From Cheiracanthium punctorium (Eukaryota; Arthropoda; Arachnida; Araneae; Cheiracanthiidae), in contig JAWZYV010013274.1 of assembly GCA_038373885.1 (NCBI GenBank), positions 992,001 through 1,056,000 on the forward strand: a stretch of DNA of 64,000 bases, in the 5' to 3' direction. This document shows, piece by piece, positions 12,653-23,292 of the stretch; position 1 is the first letter of the stretch, and each line of letters begins with the position of its first letter. The translations under genes were made by a program, and so were the position numbers. The notes under the pieces are model-generated. The model made no database searches, had not been told where the DNA came from, and was given only the letters and a program-made list of their open reading frames with translations.

Positions 12653-12701
12653 TCGCAGTCCGGTTCTCCGGGCGTGGGTTCGAATCCCACTTCTGACACC
12701 A
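12653..12701 (+). repeat. 3' half of a tRNA-Leu sequence fused to retroelement, including its primer-binding site
   Basis: On the plus strand this reads as the 3' half of a tRNA-Leu: the 3' side of the anticodon stem (CGCAG), a Leu-type variable arm, then T-arm GTGGGTTCGAATCCCAC, the acceptor strand TTCTGACA and a CCA end. The genomic CCA abuts TT and then the LTR end (TGTGG...). On the element's strand this is therefore LTR, two bases, and a TGGTGTCAG primer-binding site for tRNA-Leu. The tRNA match then runs on far past a normal 18-nt PBS, to base 38 of the tRNA. It is not a tRNA gene, because the whole 5' half is missing. Confidence 0.85.
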
Positions 12702-12703
12702 TT

Positions 12704-13056
12704 TGTGGAAAATGATACTCCAGACATTTAATAAAGCATAGTGCAATTAACATTTAATTAAAGTCTAGGTTAACATAATACAAATTAGACAACTTATTTA
12801 GAGGTTAAAAGAGAAAGATTTTTAAAAAACGAGTTCTCAGGAACTTTTAGCATCACCGTCGAATTTTTCGTCTACGTCTATGGTACATCTACTCGCTTTC
12901 TCGCGCGCGAAAAGCAAAACGGCGATTTCCCTAGCCTCGTTGCCATGGAAACCGATGACGCTTATAAGTGGCGGCATCTCTTGGGAAGTCTGACATCTTT
13001 ACAATCTTGTGCTCTAAAATGAATTATGGTCGGTATTGGACTGGCAGGATAGAATG

Positions 13057-13064
<8 letters not shown>
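12704..13064 (-). mobile_element. Ty3/Gypsy LTR (361 bp)
   Basis: On the minus strand it runs from TGTAGTGCCATTCTATCC to TATCATTTTCCACA, so it has canonical TG...CA ends. A TATA-like CTTATAAGC lies about a quarter of the way in. It directly precedes the PBS at 12701, so it is the 5' LTR of the fragment at 11935-12652. No partner LTR was found. Its outer end abuts a (TA)n run at 13064-13092, which hides any target duplication. Confidence 0.8.
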
Positions 13065-13096
<32 letters not shown>

Positions 13097-14600
13097 CATG
13101 TTATCTATTTTTATACGAAAACAGAAAAGTTTTATTTCATAATAATTTTTTTTTATTCCTTAATCTTTGATCACATAATCCACAACATACAAGTACATGA
13201 AATAGAAAACTAAAAAGCAACAAAGTCTAGTGTAAACTATATCATATTGTTGAAAACATACTAAAATGAACAATTTCTTGTTAATTATCATTTGGCATAC
13301 ATATAAAGATCAATGCAAAACCAATGTGGTTATATATAAAGTTCGAAATTCCCTCTGTGGGTAACTAATAAAAGAATGAGCCACTTTATTCACTCTTAGA
13401 TTCACTTTTTTTATGCAAGCGGACGTCTATTTAACGTTTTACTTATTTAAATTAAACATTTTATGTACTTTTTTACATGTTATATCAGTTTAAATTCATA
13501 TCGCAGTTCCAGGATCAAAAAATTTACAATGGTATTTGATTACTGATTAATGTACTTCAAATCTTGATTTTTAAAAGTTAAAAAACAAAAATAAGAAAAC
13601 AACATGTAAAGTTATTTTAATCACTTTTCAATTTTCTAAGTATTGCAAATACTTACATTAAAAAAAATATTTTATTTAGTTCAACAAAATTTCGATTGGC
13701 GCTGTTTTGATTAAAGAATTTTATTCAATTTAACAAAATTTTCTTCTGCGTAGTACTGAAAAAAATATTTTAACATACATGTTATCCACAAACAAATCCC
13801 AAAAAGAGTTGCGAAGAAAAGCTTTTTTCCCTCGAACAAAAACTGCATGCCTCTAATATCTTCCTTCACAAAAATCTTTACCATCACTTAACATTTTATC
13901 CTTCCATCTTAAACAGAAAATCATGGCCCTGAAATGATATCTCATTATAGAACAAAGGCGCGGCAACTGCTGTTACGGCAGGCTGTTATGCAACTTTCAA
14001 TGCTTTCTGGCTCCTGGTGGAAAGAACTTGAATGAGCTGGAACAAGAAAATGGAAAAGTCACCCACATACGCTCGTTTATTACAAGAAAGAGCTGCTACT
14101 AAAACTTCCATGGCGAAGGGGGAAAAAAATTGCATTTAAAAATATATTCCGAAGTAGGCGAAGCTGGTCGAAAAATAAAAGTGTGTTTAAGAGTGAGGTC
14201 TCTATTAAAAGTTTAATGCACAAAAGTTTTTATCTGAGTTCTGATGAAAGAAAAAAAAAATTTTTTTCGGAATATGTGTGTGGTAAATGGCAAGCGAATG
14301 TACCGTTTAAAAAATAACGGAGTAAGTTTTGAAAGAATTGCCAGCATCAAACTAATTTATAGAACGACGCGTGGTTTTATCATTCACATTTACGCTGTGG
14401 ACGCCGAGTAATGACTAGCTAAGCAAAGAATGGCAGGTAATGTTTGCTTCCAAATCACTTGAATTGGAGGATGTTTCATAATCAATGTAACAGGAATAAT
14501 TTAACTTTGATCTTTTTATACGGTGTAAATCTCCTTCTTTTTTTTTTTTCTCCAGAAGATGAGTCGAAAACATTTACAGAGATTGGATTCATAAAAATGT
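13064..14600. other. (TA)n microsatellite then AT-rich sequence
   Basis: (TA)n occupies 13064-13092. The remainder is AT-rich with no recognised gene. The stretch 13900-14110 is somewhat GC-richer but shows no clear frame. Confidence 0.5.
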
Positions 14601-14700
14601 GTATGTGTGTGTGTTGTGGCAAACCTACGCAAGGGCTATCTGTCAAGGATGGGGGAGTGAGTCTTTTTCGGAAGACTTTTTAAGGGGGTTCTAACGAGAT
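14601..14700 (-). mobile_element. 3' fragment of tRNA-derived SINE
   Basis: The phrases TTGTGGCAAACCTACGCAAG and ACTTTTTAAGGGGGTTCTAA match the reverse complement of the 3' third of the SINE copies at 26985, 27671 and 55292. The tRNA-like head is missing. The fragment is followed by unrelated AT-rich sequence. Confidence 0.6.
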
Positions 14701-14813
14701 TTGTATAAATAATTTTTAATTTAGAAAACATTTGAGGAGGGGGATATTATTCGTATGATTTAACAGAATTGTTATGAAACAAGCATTTTTCATGAAACGA
14801 TTATGTCAAAGTA

Positions 14814-14838
14814 AAATAAATAAATAAATAAATAAAAT
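14814..14838. repeat. (AAAT)n microsatellite
   Basis: About six AAAT/TAAA units immediately upstream of the LTR at 14850. Confidence 0.8.
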
Positions 14839-14849
14839 ATTGATAATAT

Positions 14850-15712
14850 TGTTACAGAAAGCTTCGCTTAGTATTCGGATTCGTTTTTTAAAGTCCTCTG
14901 TAGATGGAAAATTCTAGTTAATAGTGCATTTGTCAGGATGAAACACGAATTTTATTAATTCTAGAAATTGTCGAACAATCTGCTGAATAAAATTCACAGG
15001 AATTAATAAGCAATAGCAGTCAGCTTAACACACAAGCTTTCTCCGATGCTCTATTTCGCACACAACAAAATTCATTTACAGGCTAAAATTCAGTAATACC
15101 TCTCGAGGAAAAACTGACATCTATTCTTCAACGTGCAGCAATGAAGTATTCAATAACAGCATTCAAAAACAAGGTTCTTAAAACAAGCAAAATATTGCTT
15201 CTAAAAGTGCACACCACACAGAGCCTAATGTGCTCAGGAGGCGTCTGTTCTTTGCAGCTGATTGTAGTAAACTGAACCCCTGGACGGGTTCTGCTGCTTT
15301 TTGTATAGCCTGGCTGAAATTTCTAGCAATCTCTCGAAGACTCTATTCTTGAAAAATCCCAATCAAATGCGAACCTTGATTGCGTAATGGAAATCCAATG
15401 GAGCAGCGGCGTAGCCAAAATATCCGAAATGTCGCCAAGCTCGGCGAGTTTTTGGCAAAATATTGCAAATTTGACGCCAAAAATAAGTCCCCAAATGTGG
15501 CCAGCTAATCTCTAGCACCAATATTCCTTGAGAATTCTGGAGAAAACAATATGTTAAGCAATGCGGACACTCAAAACTCCCTATGTATCTCGAGTTCTAG
15601 TTTCCCGATTTTGATGCAATAAAATGCAAATTTTAATATTTTGATGCGTAAAGTACGAGTTTTAGACTATATATAACCCTTGGCAGAAAGAAAAACCCAG
15701 AAATTTGTAACA
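14850..15712 (-). mobile_element. Probable solo Gypsy LTR (863 bp)
   Basis: The ends are TGTTACAG...TTTGTAACA (TG...CA), and the flanks are ATAT on the left and ATAC on the right, consistent with a 4-bp target duplication carrying one change. It is a diverged relative of 21378-22294. Shared blocks are CTTGTCAGGATG, ACAGGCTAAAATTC, CGCCAAGCTCGGCGA and CCCGATTTTGATGCA. There are no internal coding sequences and no second LTR, so it is a solo LTR. Orientation follows the polyadenylation-like signal in the better-preserved copy. Confidence 0.7.
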
Positions 15713-16940
15713 ATACATGCATATGAGCTACTTTGCGAAGTAGTTTACAAGTAAATGCTGCAGGTATATTAAACATTTTAAAACTTAGATTAAAATAGAA
15801 ACCGGTACCCGAACCTTCAGTTATGAATGGACGATCGCAATTTTAATGCTACGCTTCAATTTAGATACTAACTCTAATATCTTTCTTCTAAACTTTTGAT
15901 CTCACATTTTTAGGGCTCTTTCAAATATTCCTAACATACAATTTTTCATTATTGAGATATCATCAGCATAAATCTTACAAAATTAATTTCCTCACATTAA
16001 GGAACAGAGGTAATTGATATACACCTTAATCTTCCTTGAAATTAATTTTACAGTATCAGACCTAGAACCCCTGTTTTTTAGCCAAGCGTGTCATAAACAA
16101 CATCTTTAATCTCTTGGATCAAGAAAAAAAAAGGTTAAAAAGAAATAATTCTTTGGGCTTAATTTAATAATTGACTGGAATTTTCTGAGTAATCTTTTTT
16201 GAGCAATACAACTTTTTTTTAAAAGAAAACGGGGGCCTCTTTATAATGAAGTACAAGATTAAAAGTGATTTCAAGAGACTTAAAATCCCATTCTGAAGCA
16301 CTTCGGAGTTTTTCATGTGTAAAATGTATCTTGTAACGCAGACTGGCTTTAATTATTCATTCTGGTTAATTTCAGATTTTTCTTCTGGATTTTTCTGTTT
16401 AGTTATTCACCTAACAAGAGAGTTGTTTCAAGATGGCAAAGTTTTAAAAAGTTGCGGATTTTTCATGTGTATTTCAACGGTTATATTGACATAAATTGTT
16501 TTCTAAATTCTTTGTGTTTTAGAGACAAAATTTGTGAAGTTCTAGAAACTTACAACTTTTGAGAATTATTTGTTATAAAAGTTTGTAAAAAGTAAACACA
16601 TTACACTTATTATTCATTCATGCATTGAATGACTTCTTATTCGAAAAACATACATGGTGTTAAGAAATTACTGCCAAGTATACTCATAGTTTCATTGAAA
16701 GCAAGTATGGTTGCTAAGCCTTTTAAGGCAAAATATTTTTTTTCTATAAATGAGATAACAAGTTTATATCCTAAGCGTCACATATTACCTAGCCGTTCAC
16801 TTTTAAAATTAATTTCTTGTCATAAAAATTTGCTGTTTTATTTTTCCTAATGGAAATAGTGAAAGCAATATAACTGTTCCACAGCAGCATACCGCGTAGG
16901 GCTGGCTTTATTTTGTAAATAACTTCAACAGGAGTATACA
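15713..16940. other. AT-rich stretch, nothing recognised
   Basis: Low-complexity AT sequence. The longest frames are under 75 codons and lack recognisable motifs. Confidence 0.55.
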
Positions 16941-16947
16941 GAGTAAT

Positions 16948-17098
16948 TACATTACACATTAGTGTGTTATGCTGGTAACTATTACATTAGTGTTTATGCT
17001 GGTACATTAAAAGTGTTTATGCTGGTAACTATACATTACATTAGTGTTTATGCTGGTAACTATAGATTACATTATTGTTTATGCTGGTAACTATTAAA
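16948..17098 (+). repeat. Short tandem array, GTTTATGCTGGTAACTAT unit
   Basis: Five copies of GTGTTTATGCTGGTAACTAT plus a variable TACATTA spacer recur about every 30-37 bp. Copies differ by small indels. Non-coding minisatellite. Confidence 0.85.
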
Positions 17099-17216
17099 AG
17101 TATGTTTCACGATTTCTTCTGTTTCAGATAAAATAAATTTTCTTTTGCTTTACCAACATTTTCCAAAATAATAGAAAGGAATTAATTTAACAATATAGGC
17201 TTTAGATCAGCTAAAG

Positions 17217-17426
17217 CTGTCCGGGCTAAGAAGCCGTGGTCCACCAAGGAGCGAAGCATGTCTCCGAAATTTCATCCAGAATTGCGTAAAGCGAAGTCGC
17301 AGTTGAATTTGTGACTTCGTGAACTGCACAAGCATTCTCTTCGTCGTCCAACTTGATAATGTCATATGCAATTCTGAACGAAATGTTGGAAATTGTTTCT
17401 CTGTCACGGCATCCTAGCCCGGACAG
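17217..17426. mobile_element. Candidate MITE with GC-rich TIRs (CTGTCCGGGCTA)
   Basis: CTGTCCGGGCTA at 17217 and TAGCCCGGACAG at 17415-17426 are perfect inverted repeats. Extended outward and inward they match at about 22 of 24 positions (GCTGTCCGGGCTAAGAAGCCG against its partner). The 210-bp unit is GC-richer than its surroundings. No clear target duplication was identified. A chance minus-strand frame of 66 codons spans it; I see no domain. Confidence 0.55.
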
Positions 17427-17674
17427 CCTTGGAGGATCTGTATAGAATTTGTGGTTTGGGTTTGTCTATCTCTCTGTTCGTCTATCTTTAAATACTCTCT
17501 AGCTTTCAAAAAATTATGATAATCAGTTAATTTCTTATTGATCAGTACAGTACCAGCAGTAAGTTTCCCCTCAGATAATACTGGTCATTCATACCTTTTT
17601 TACAGGGACACATAAGGTATGTTGTTGCAGGGAATTATCTACGGCCAATTATCTATTCGTGGGATCTAGGCCAA

Positions 17675-17849
17675 TAGGGATGGACGCAAGACGGAAAATA
17701 TGCGTCTCGCGTCCCGCAAAACAGCCTAAAAGCTTTGTCTAGTCTCGCAAAATCCCTAGAACGTAATGCTAAAAATGTTTGTCTCGTCTCGCAGAAAAGC
17801 TGTAAATCTCTGTCTCGTCTGGCAAAAAATCGTCTCACGTGCATCCCTA
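17675..17849. mobile_element. hAT-like MITE with repeated GTCTCGTCTCGC motif
   Basis: Ends are TAGGGATGGACG...CGTGCATCCCTA, an 11-of-12 inverted repeat. The inside is built from recurring GTCTCG / TCTCGCAAAA units. The architecture (TAGRGATG ends around short GC-rich repeats) parallels the element at 40963-41764. The flanking octamers TAGGCCAA and CAGGAAGG do not match well, so the 8-bp duplication expected for hAT is unproven here. Confidence 0.6.
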
Positions 17850-17854
17850 CAGGA

Positions 17855-18020
17855 AGGAGGTGGGGTACCCTACGTGGGGATCTTTCTAAGGGGTCCTAAT
17901 CCGCATTTACGCTAAGTTTCGGAGAAAACCACGGAAAACTCCGAAATGTTCGGTCGGCGGACGCGACCTGGTTTTGAACCAGGCACTTTCCATCTCCCAT
18001 TTGTGCTCGGCCAGTGAGGT
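17855..18020 (-). mobile_element. Diverged tRNA-derived SINE
   Basis: Read on the minus strand it has a tRNA-like head (CACTGGCCGAGCACA), a B-box CTGGTTCAAAACCAG, then TGGTTTTCTCCGAAACT and GGATTAGGACCCCTTAGAAA. The latter two correspond to blocks of the main SINE at 27 kb. It is a more distant copy, or a sister family sharing the tail. Confidence 0.6.
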
Positions 18021-18339
18021 CTGGATGTATAAAAAATTCTCCATTATTACCCGCAGTGACGGGTAATTTTTAGTAAAGCAGTTGTATATTCAGATGCATG
18101 ACATCTGCGATAAAAAGGTTTTTATAACAATGTGTTTAGCATAATTCATCTTACTTGTCCAGCTTTAAATGTCGATGCGTGAGTACACGGGAGATGGGCT
18201 ATACATGATCCTCTTTCGTATTCACTACAGGTTTTATTAACTGTGAAAGATGTACTGCATTCAGTTTTTTTTCAATTCAAACAATAACATTTAACATTTT
18301 CCTCTCTCAAATACCCCCTTTTCCACTGAAACTCAACGT

Positions 18340-18634
18340 TCACAGTAGCAATAACAAACAGTGTATCTGGCACTGCTTCATTTCCATTCTCCCCGCGGAA
18401 AAACTACAACCCGAAATGCAAAAGAGCAACAAAGTCTTTGAAGACTGCCAATGAACTCATTGAAAAACATCACAAAGTAGTAGTTTTCAAATGGAAAGTT
18501 CTTTGGCTATCTGAAAATGGAAGTTGCAAATGGAGAGATTCGTCTCATCAACACGAATAAAGATTCCAATGATTACAGAAAAAATAAAAGAAGAAGCAGC
18601 AGTGTTTGCAAATTTCGCAGAACTCTCTAATGAT
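18340..18634 (+). other. Possible non-coding or first exon ending at a strong donor
   Basis: A GC-richer block ends in CTCTAATGATG followed by GTAAGTAG, a near-consensus 5' splice site. One frame starting at the ATG near 18557 stays open into the donor (MITEKIKEEAAVFANFAEL). Another frame (MEVANGEIRLINTNKDSN) stops just before it. No partner exon or domain was found, so coding status is undecided. Confidence 0.25.
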
Positions 18635-20160
18635 GGTAAGTAGTTCATTTGTATTTTCGTAGTTTAACTTTTGAAAAGAACGTTCTTTGGAGACTCTATA
18701 AAAGTTAGCAACTAGACATGCGTAGAATATTCATTCATTTGCTTTTTTAGCTTTCAAATTTACTGTTAAGGTTTTTGCTTCTTACTTGCTTTCCGGTTCA
18801 CAAATTTGTACTTACGTAAATATACTTTTTTTACAGTTACCCTTTTTTGCTGTGGCTTGTTCTTTGACATTTTCTTTTTGTTCTTTGTTTTATAATTTTC
18901 CTGTTTCTTGTTTTTTTCCGCTTTTTCCATGTTTTGAGTGGAAACTGTATGTTTTAATTTTTTTCTGCATTTAATTTTCCTGAAATTTTATTCTTATAAT
19001 TAACATTTTCTTCCAGAAAAAATACGAATTGTGTATGTAAGTAATACCGTATTCTTTACTTATTATAATTTTCCAGGTATTTTTTTAAATTGGTTCTATT
19101 TTAATTCAAGATATAGACTTTTTTAATTAAATTTTCCAATACGTAAAAAGTTGTTTATGCTTTTACTATATACTTCAGCTTTACTCTATATCTAAAACAA
19201 ATTACGTTGTAAATATTTGATAATTTTGTGTGTAAATATATTTATATATTACCAAAAAATGTTCGAATAAAAGTTTGTTGCGCTGACAGATCAGTTTTCA
19301 TCGCCTGCTTTAAATATATATATATTATACAATTTATTTTGAAAGCGTTCTAGAACTGATGTTTAGGTGTTAAATATTTGTATTCAGCTCGAGTGTATTA
19401 TAATAAAAGTAGATAATATGATAGATAATTTTAATTTATTTCCTTTGAATGTTGAAACATTAAAGTTTTTTGTGAAACTCTCGAACAAATTTTAATATTT
19501 CATATTGAACCTAAAACTACTAATTAAAACCATTATTATTTTCAAGAAAAATCGGAATTCTGTTAATCGTGTCGAAATATATATTATGAGTGCTCATTGT
19601 TTTTCTTTTTTTTTTTTTCTTGAGTTTCAACTATAGTCTAGAATAATTTTGAATCTAAATTTACATGTACAGACAGTAAAATTGTGGAATCATTACGGAG
19701 TTAATGTTTCTGTTTTCTACGTAGAATTCCATAAAATTTCCTTAAAATAACATAAAATTAACAATTCCTGCGCAAAATCCTCTATGTCTATCCTTGCGAA
19801 TTAACTGCACTTTTGATACTAATTTAAAGTTTGTGTCAGTAGTTAATGCTCAGTTGTAAATGAATGCAATGAAATCTTGTGAAAGCATGGAGGAACTTTA
19901 TCAATGAAGATTCAGCATTCAGAAATTTATATTGATGTAGTTATTCAAGAACACAGTGTTAGAAACATCAATGTTTTACAATGTGCATGATCCGTGACAG
20001 CACAGTAAAATAACGAAACAAGTACATGAAAGAAGTATACGCATAAATATGTGTTTACAAGGGAAAAACTCACTCATTGCTCCATCTTGCCAGGAATAAA
20101 AAATAAATGTGTAAAAAAAGAGGGACAAAAGTGTCTCTCCGAAATAAAATCAATACTATT
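18635..20160. other. AT-rich stretch, nothing recognised
   Basis: No supported feature. Poly-T at about 19603-19618. Confidence 0.55.
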
Positions 20161-20169
20161 AAAAGCCAA

Positions 20170-20650
20170 TATATTCGCCATTTTTGCATATGACTTTGGT
20201 TGGTCGATGTGGCATATCATTTACCAATAATTGGACGACGGCAAACATCAATATTATCTCAATGTTCAATAATGGCGGCCTTCAATTAAACCACAGACTG
20301 AAACAGTCTGACATTGTCATATCCATCCCTACCCAGCAAACACACACAGGTTCTCTGAACGTCTATTAATGTTCAGAGAAAAAGTCTTCTGAACATTAAT
20401 AGACGTTCAGAGAACCTGTGTGTGTTTGCTGGGTATTGAGGATACCCCACACACTTTCTTGGGGATTGAGATCAAGATAAAGGGGCAGGGCATTTCCTGA
20501 TGTACGACCCATCACTCATCGAAAAACCATTTTCAAGAGGATTTTGCAACGTTAATGTTCCGTTGTCCTGAATCAAAATCAAACTTCGGCCACCAATTCT
20601 CCCTCCAAATGGCAGTAAACGGGTTTTATTGGTAATCAGTAGCTTTCGTG
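20170..20650 (-). pseudogene. Dead Tc1/Tc3-type transposase fragment, split by a MITE
   Basis: On the minus strand, pieces of a DDE transposase C-terminal half are readable in shifting frames. They are IQDNGTL (the second catalytic Asp, in QDN), ALPLYLDLNPQESVWGIL (the third acidic residue, the DLNP..E..WG box) and, after the insertion at 20331-20434, AVVQLLVNDMPHRPTKVICK, which matches the usual tail (…L…MP.R…VI…G). Frames are broken several times, so it is inactive. Terminal repeats of the element were not located. Confidence 0.7.
20331..20434. mobile_element. Perfect palindromic MITE with TA target, inside the Tc fragment
   Basis: Two 47-bp arms starting ACCCAGCAAACACACACAGG are exactly complementary across a 10-nt loop. 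The ends can be read as TA-CCCAGCA...TGCTGGG-TA, giving a TA duplication. It interrupts the transposase between WGILN and the tail region, so it is younger than that element. The absence of arm mismatches suggests a recent insertion or active arm correction. Confidence 0.85.
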
Positions 20651-21377
20651 CTGCCTGAAGAAAAAGTCAAGTTAACTTTACTACCAGGTAAAGCCTCTGC
20701 ACTGAACACTGTGTATATAGCCTCAATCTTCTTGTCTTTTGGAGAAGAAACAACAGCTCATAAACATTATTCACAAGCGAAGTATATTTGGCCCAATATC
20801 ATCAAAAATGTAATTTACTACTTGATTAAAACCCGTTACAGTTAATTGAAGTTTTTCAATCATCCAAACGACGAAAATTACTTTAAATACAGCATAAGTC
20901 TTATCTAAAGAATCGTCCGATAGACAAATGATAAAGTTATTTTATAATTTTTTTAAAATTCAAAGCAAAGAAATATTTTTAATAGAGATAAATACAAAAG
21001 TTTAAGAAGAAAATAACTATGCGACCTGACTTAGTTTTATCTTTTACGAAACTGTAGAAATGAATTATAGGGAATTAGTTAAATACATTTTATTTCTCGA
21101 AAAATTTAATGTGAAATATTAATTGGACAGACAGTAATGTAATAAAAATTATCGTTTTTCACAGAGACACTATATTACTGACTAGAGAAATCCGACTGGT
21201 GAGATTTGTTATTTTTGTATTATTATGTTGCAGATGCTGTTTTTTAGTGTATCATAGAACTTACTTAGTCTGATATTTTTATATATTTAAGAATTTTCAT
21301 AGTCTCGGTATTTTACAGAAACACACAAAAGAACATTTTCACCCTTTGTAGGAACAAATAAAATACTTCAATGATAT
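20651..21377. other. AT-rich stretch, nothing recognised
   Basis: The part adjacent to 20650 may be further decayed transposon. I cannot support any call. Confidence 0.45.
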
Positions 21378-22294
21378 TGTTGCGGAATTACTCTGCTACT
21401 CCTGGGGTTCGTCGTTCTAAAGTCCTGTTGGTGTAAAAAGTTCAAGTAAAAAGTCACTTGTCAGGATGGAACACAAACTTTATTTCTTCTAGAACTTCGT
21501 AGAACAATCAGCTGCACACAATTCACAAGCACAATCTAGCAGTAACGTGCTTTTAACAATCCGCTTGGATCAGAAGCTCTCACAAATGCTGTATTTCTCA
21601 CACAAAATAAGTCACTTTTACAGGCTAAAATTCCGTGGAAATATTCCAGGGATATAGTACACTATCCCTTAAGACACAGCAATGAAGAATTTACACACAG
21701 CACTTTAAAAACAGCTTCACAAAGCAAGCTAAAACACAGCTTCTATAGCACTATCAGTTCACAAACAAGCGTACTCAGAGCTTTTCACACATTGAATGTT
21801 CAACTCGCAACTGACTCTCGGGGCGACGCGCTCTTCTATAAATAGCCGGCGCAGGAGGTACAAGAGGTTTCCAGAAAAGTCAATTTCTCGAGGGTTCTAC
21901 ATAAAGCGTGAATTTTGATTACGTCATAGAAGAGAAATGTTAGGTTATTATGCGTTTTTAATGCAGGAAAAACAACTTCCAGGCCCCATTGGGAAAATCG
22001 CGCCAAATGACAAAAAAGTCGCCAAGCTTGGCGACTTTTGGCGAAATATCGCCAAATTTGGCGCCAAAAATAAGTCCTCAAAAGTGAAGAGATCTAAGCT
22101 CTAGGACTAATATTTCTCGAGATTTCTAGAAGCCCATAGAAAAACATATGGGAAAGCGAAACCTCCGTATCTCCGGTTCTAATTGGCCGATTTTGATGCA
22201 ACAAAAAGCAAAATTTATCTATTTGAAGCGTAGAATACGAATTTTAAACCATTCTAAGCCCCAGAGCAGCGGGTTGCCCCGAAAATTCGTAACA
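21378..22294 (-). mobile_element. Probable solo Gypsy LTR (917 bp) with 4-bp target duplication
   Basis: The sequence runs TGTTGCGG...TTCGTAACA and is flanked by ATAT on both sides (21374-21377 and 22295-22298). On the minus strand it shows promoter-like GGCTATTTATAGAAGAG, then an AATAAAGTTTGTG polyadenylation-like signal, in the order U3-R-U5. This gives its orientation. It contains a palindromic block at 22019-22070 built of GGCGA...TCGCC units, also found in the array at 51.6 kb. No pol, gag or partner LTR, hence a solo LTR. Confidence 0.8.
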
Positions 22295-22450
22295 ATATTT
22301 ATTTGTTAAATAAAATACTTCAATGATATTTATTTATTGTAATCATTCGTTATGTGGGACCGTATGCGTAAAAGCAAAGCCTTAGTGTTGGAAATAGTTT
22401 TATAATGAGTGCACTAGTCCTGATTTATTTTTCTTCACCGTGAACAAGCT

Positions 22451-22576
22451 TAAAAAAGGAACTAAATTCGCTACGAAGGAAGTAGCATATCTTAAAACCG
22501 GACAAATTTTTCACGGTTTTAATCCTTTGGAGTTATTTTAGTTCCTTCGGGGCAAATTTAGTTCTTTTTTTTAATG
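22451..22576. repeat. Imperfect inverted repeat (AAAAAAGGAACTAAATT arms)
   Basis: AAAAAAGGAACTAAATTCG...CGAAGGAA...TTAAAACCG is followed by its inverse CGGTTTTAA...TTCCTTCG...AATTTAGTTCTTTTTT. The right arm recurs in diverged form at about 25022-25100. Probably a small MITE; no clear ends. Confidence 0.6.
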
Positions 22577-23290
22577 TACTCCATTTAAAATAAATTTTGT
22601 TTTTTACGTCTTATTTACTTTACTTACACGAAAAGGCCGATTTTTTATTTTTTCCTCACATAAACAAGGGTAAATGAAGAAATAAAATTGTTTATGAACT
22701 TAAGCTTATTATGTTTGTGATCTTTTACTGGGAATATTTCAAGAGCTTCATCTGCTTAATAGAAAACGGTAGGAGGTCTGACGGTTGCCAGCATCTGTTT
22801 TTGCCACTTGAAAAATCATTAAAAGACAATCAACCTTCAATTTTATGAAAGAGAATTTCAACACACATATTGCCCCGTGATGCTAAGGAATAGTTTCCTT
22901 AACAGTAGATAGTTTGAGGAAACCTTGTATTTACATGTATAAATAAAGAAGTATTTATAGCATAGGAAAGATACTGATTGTCTCTCTTGAAAGATAACTT
23001 TTGCATTTTTCTTTTGTGCTTATTTTTAGCTTCTTATTTCACCACAAAATGTCAAAAAGAAAGATAGATGTGATAGCTTTTATCAATGTTGTTATTTAGA
23101 TTCTTTAAAACTACTGCTTGGTGATTATACTTAATGTTCGTGCATATTTACGAAATAGTAATTCATTAAAAGTGGCTTTAATATTAAAATGAAGTATTTA
23201 ATATTTATTTTAATTTTTAATATTTAATTACTTTACCCTTAAAAATTGTTACTCTCATAGTCCTTTTAAGGATAAATTCCTAATCATAAA
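22577..23290. other. AT-rich stretch, nothing recognised
   Basis: No supported feature. Confidence 0.55.
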
Positions 23291-23292
23291 TA

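Noticed and set aside
12653..12701. A functional tRNA-Leu gene
   Set aside because: Only the 3' half is present, CCA is encoded in the DNA, and it abuts an LTR exactly where a primer-binding site belongs.
12537..12746. 69-codon minus-strand ORF as a gene
   Set aside because: It reads through the LTR end, the antisense tRNA half and the start of RNase H. It is a chance fusion frame across a rearranged retroelement.
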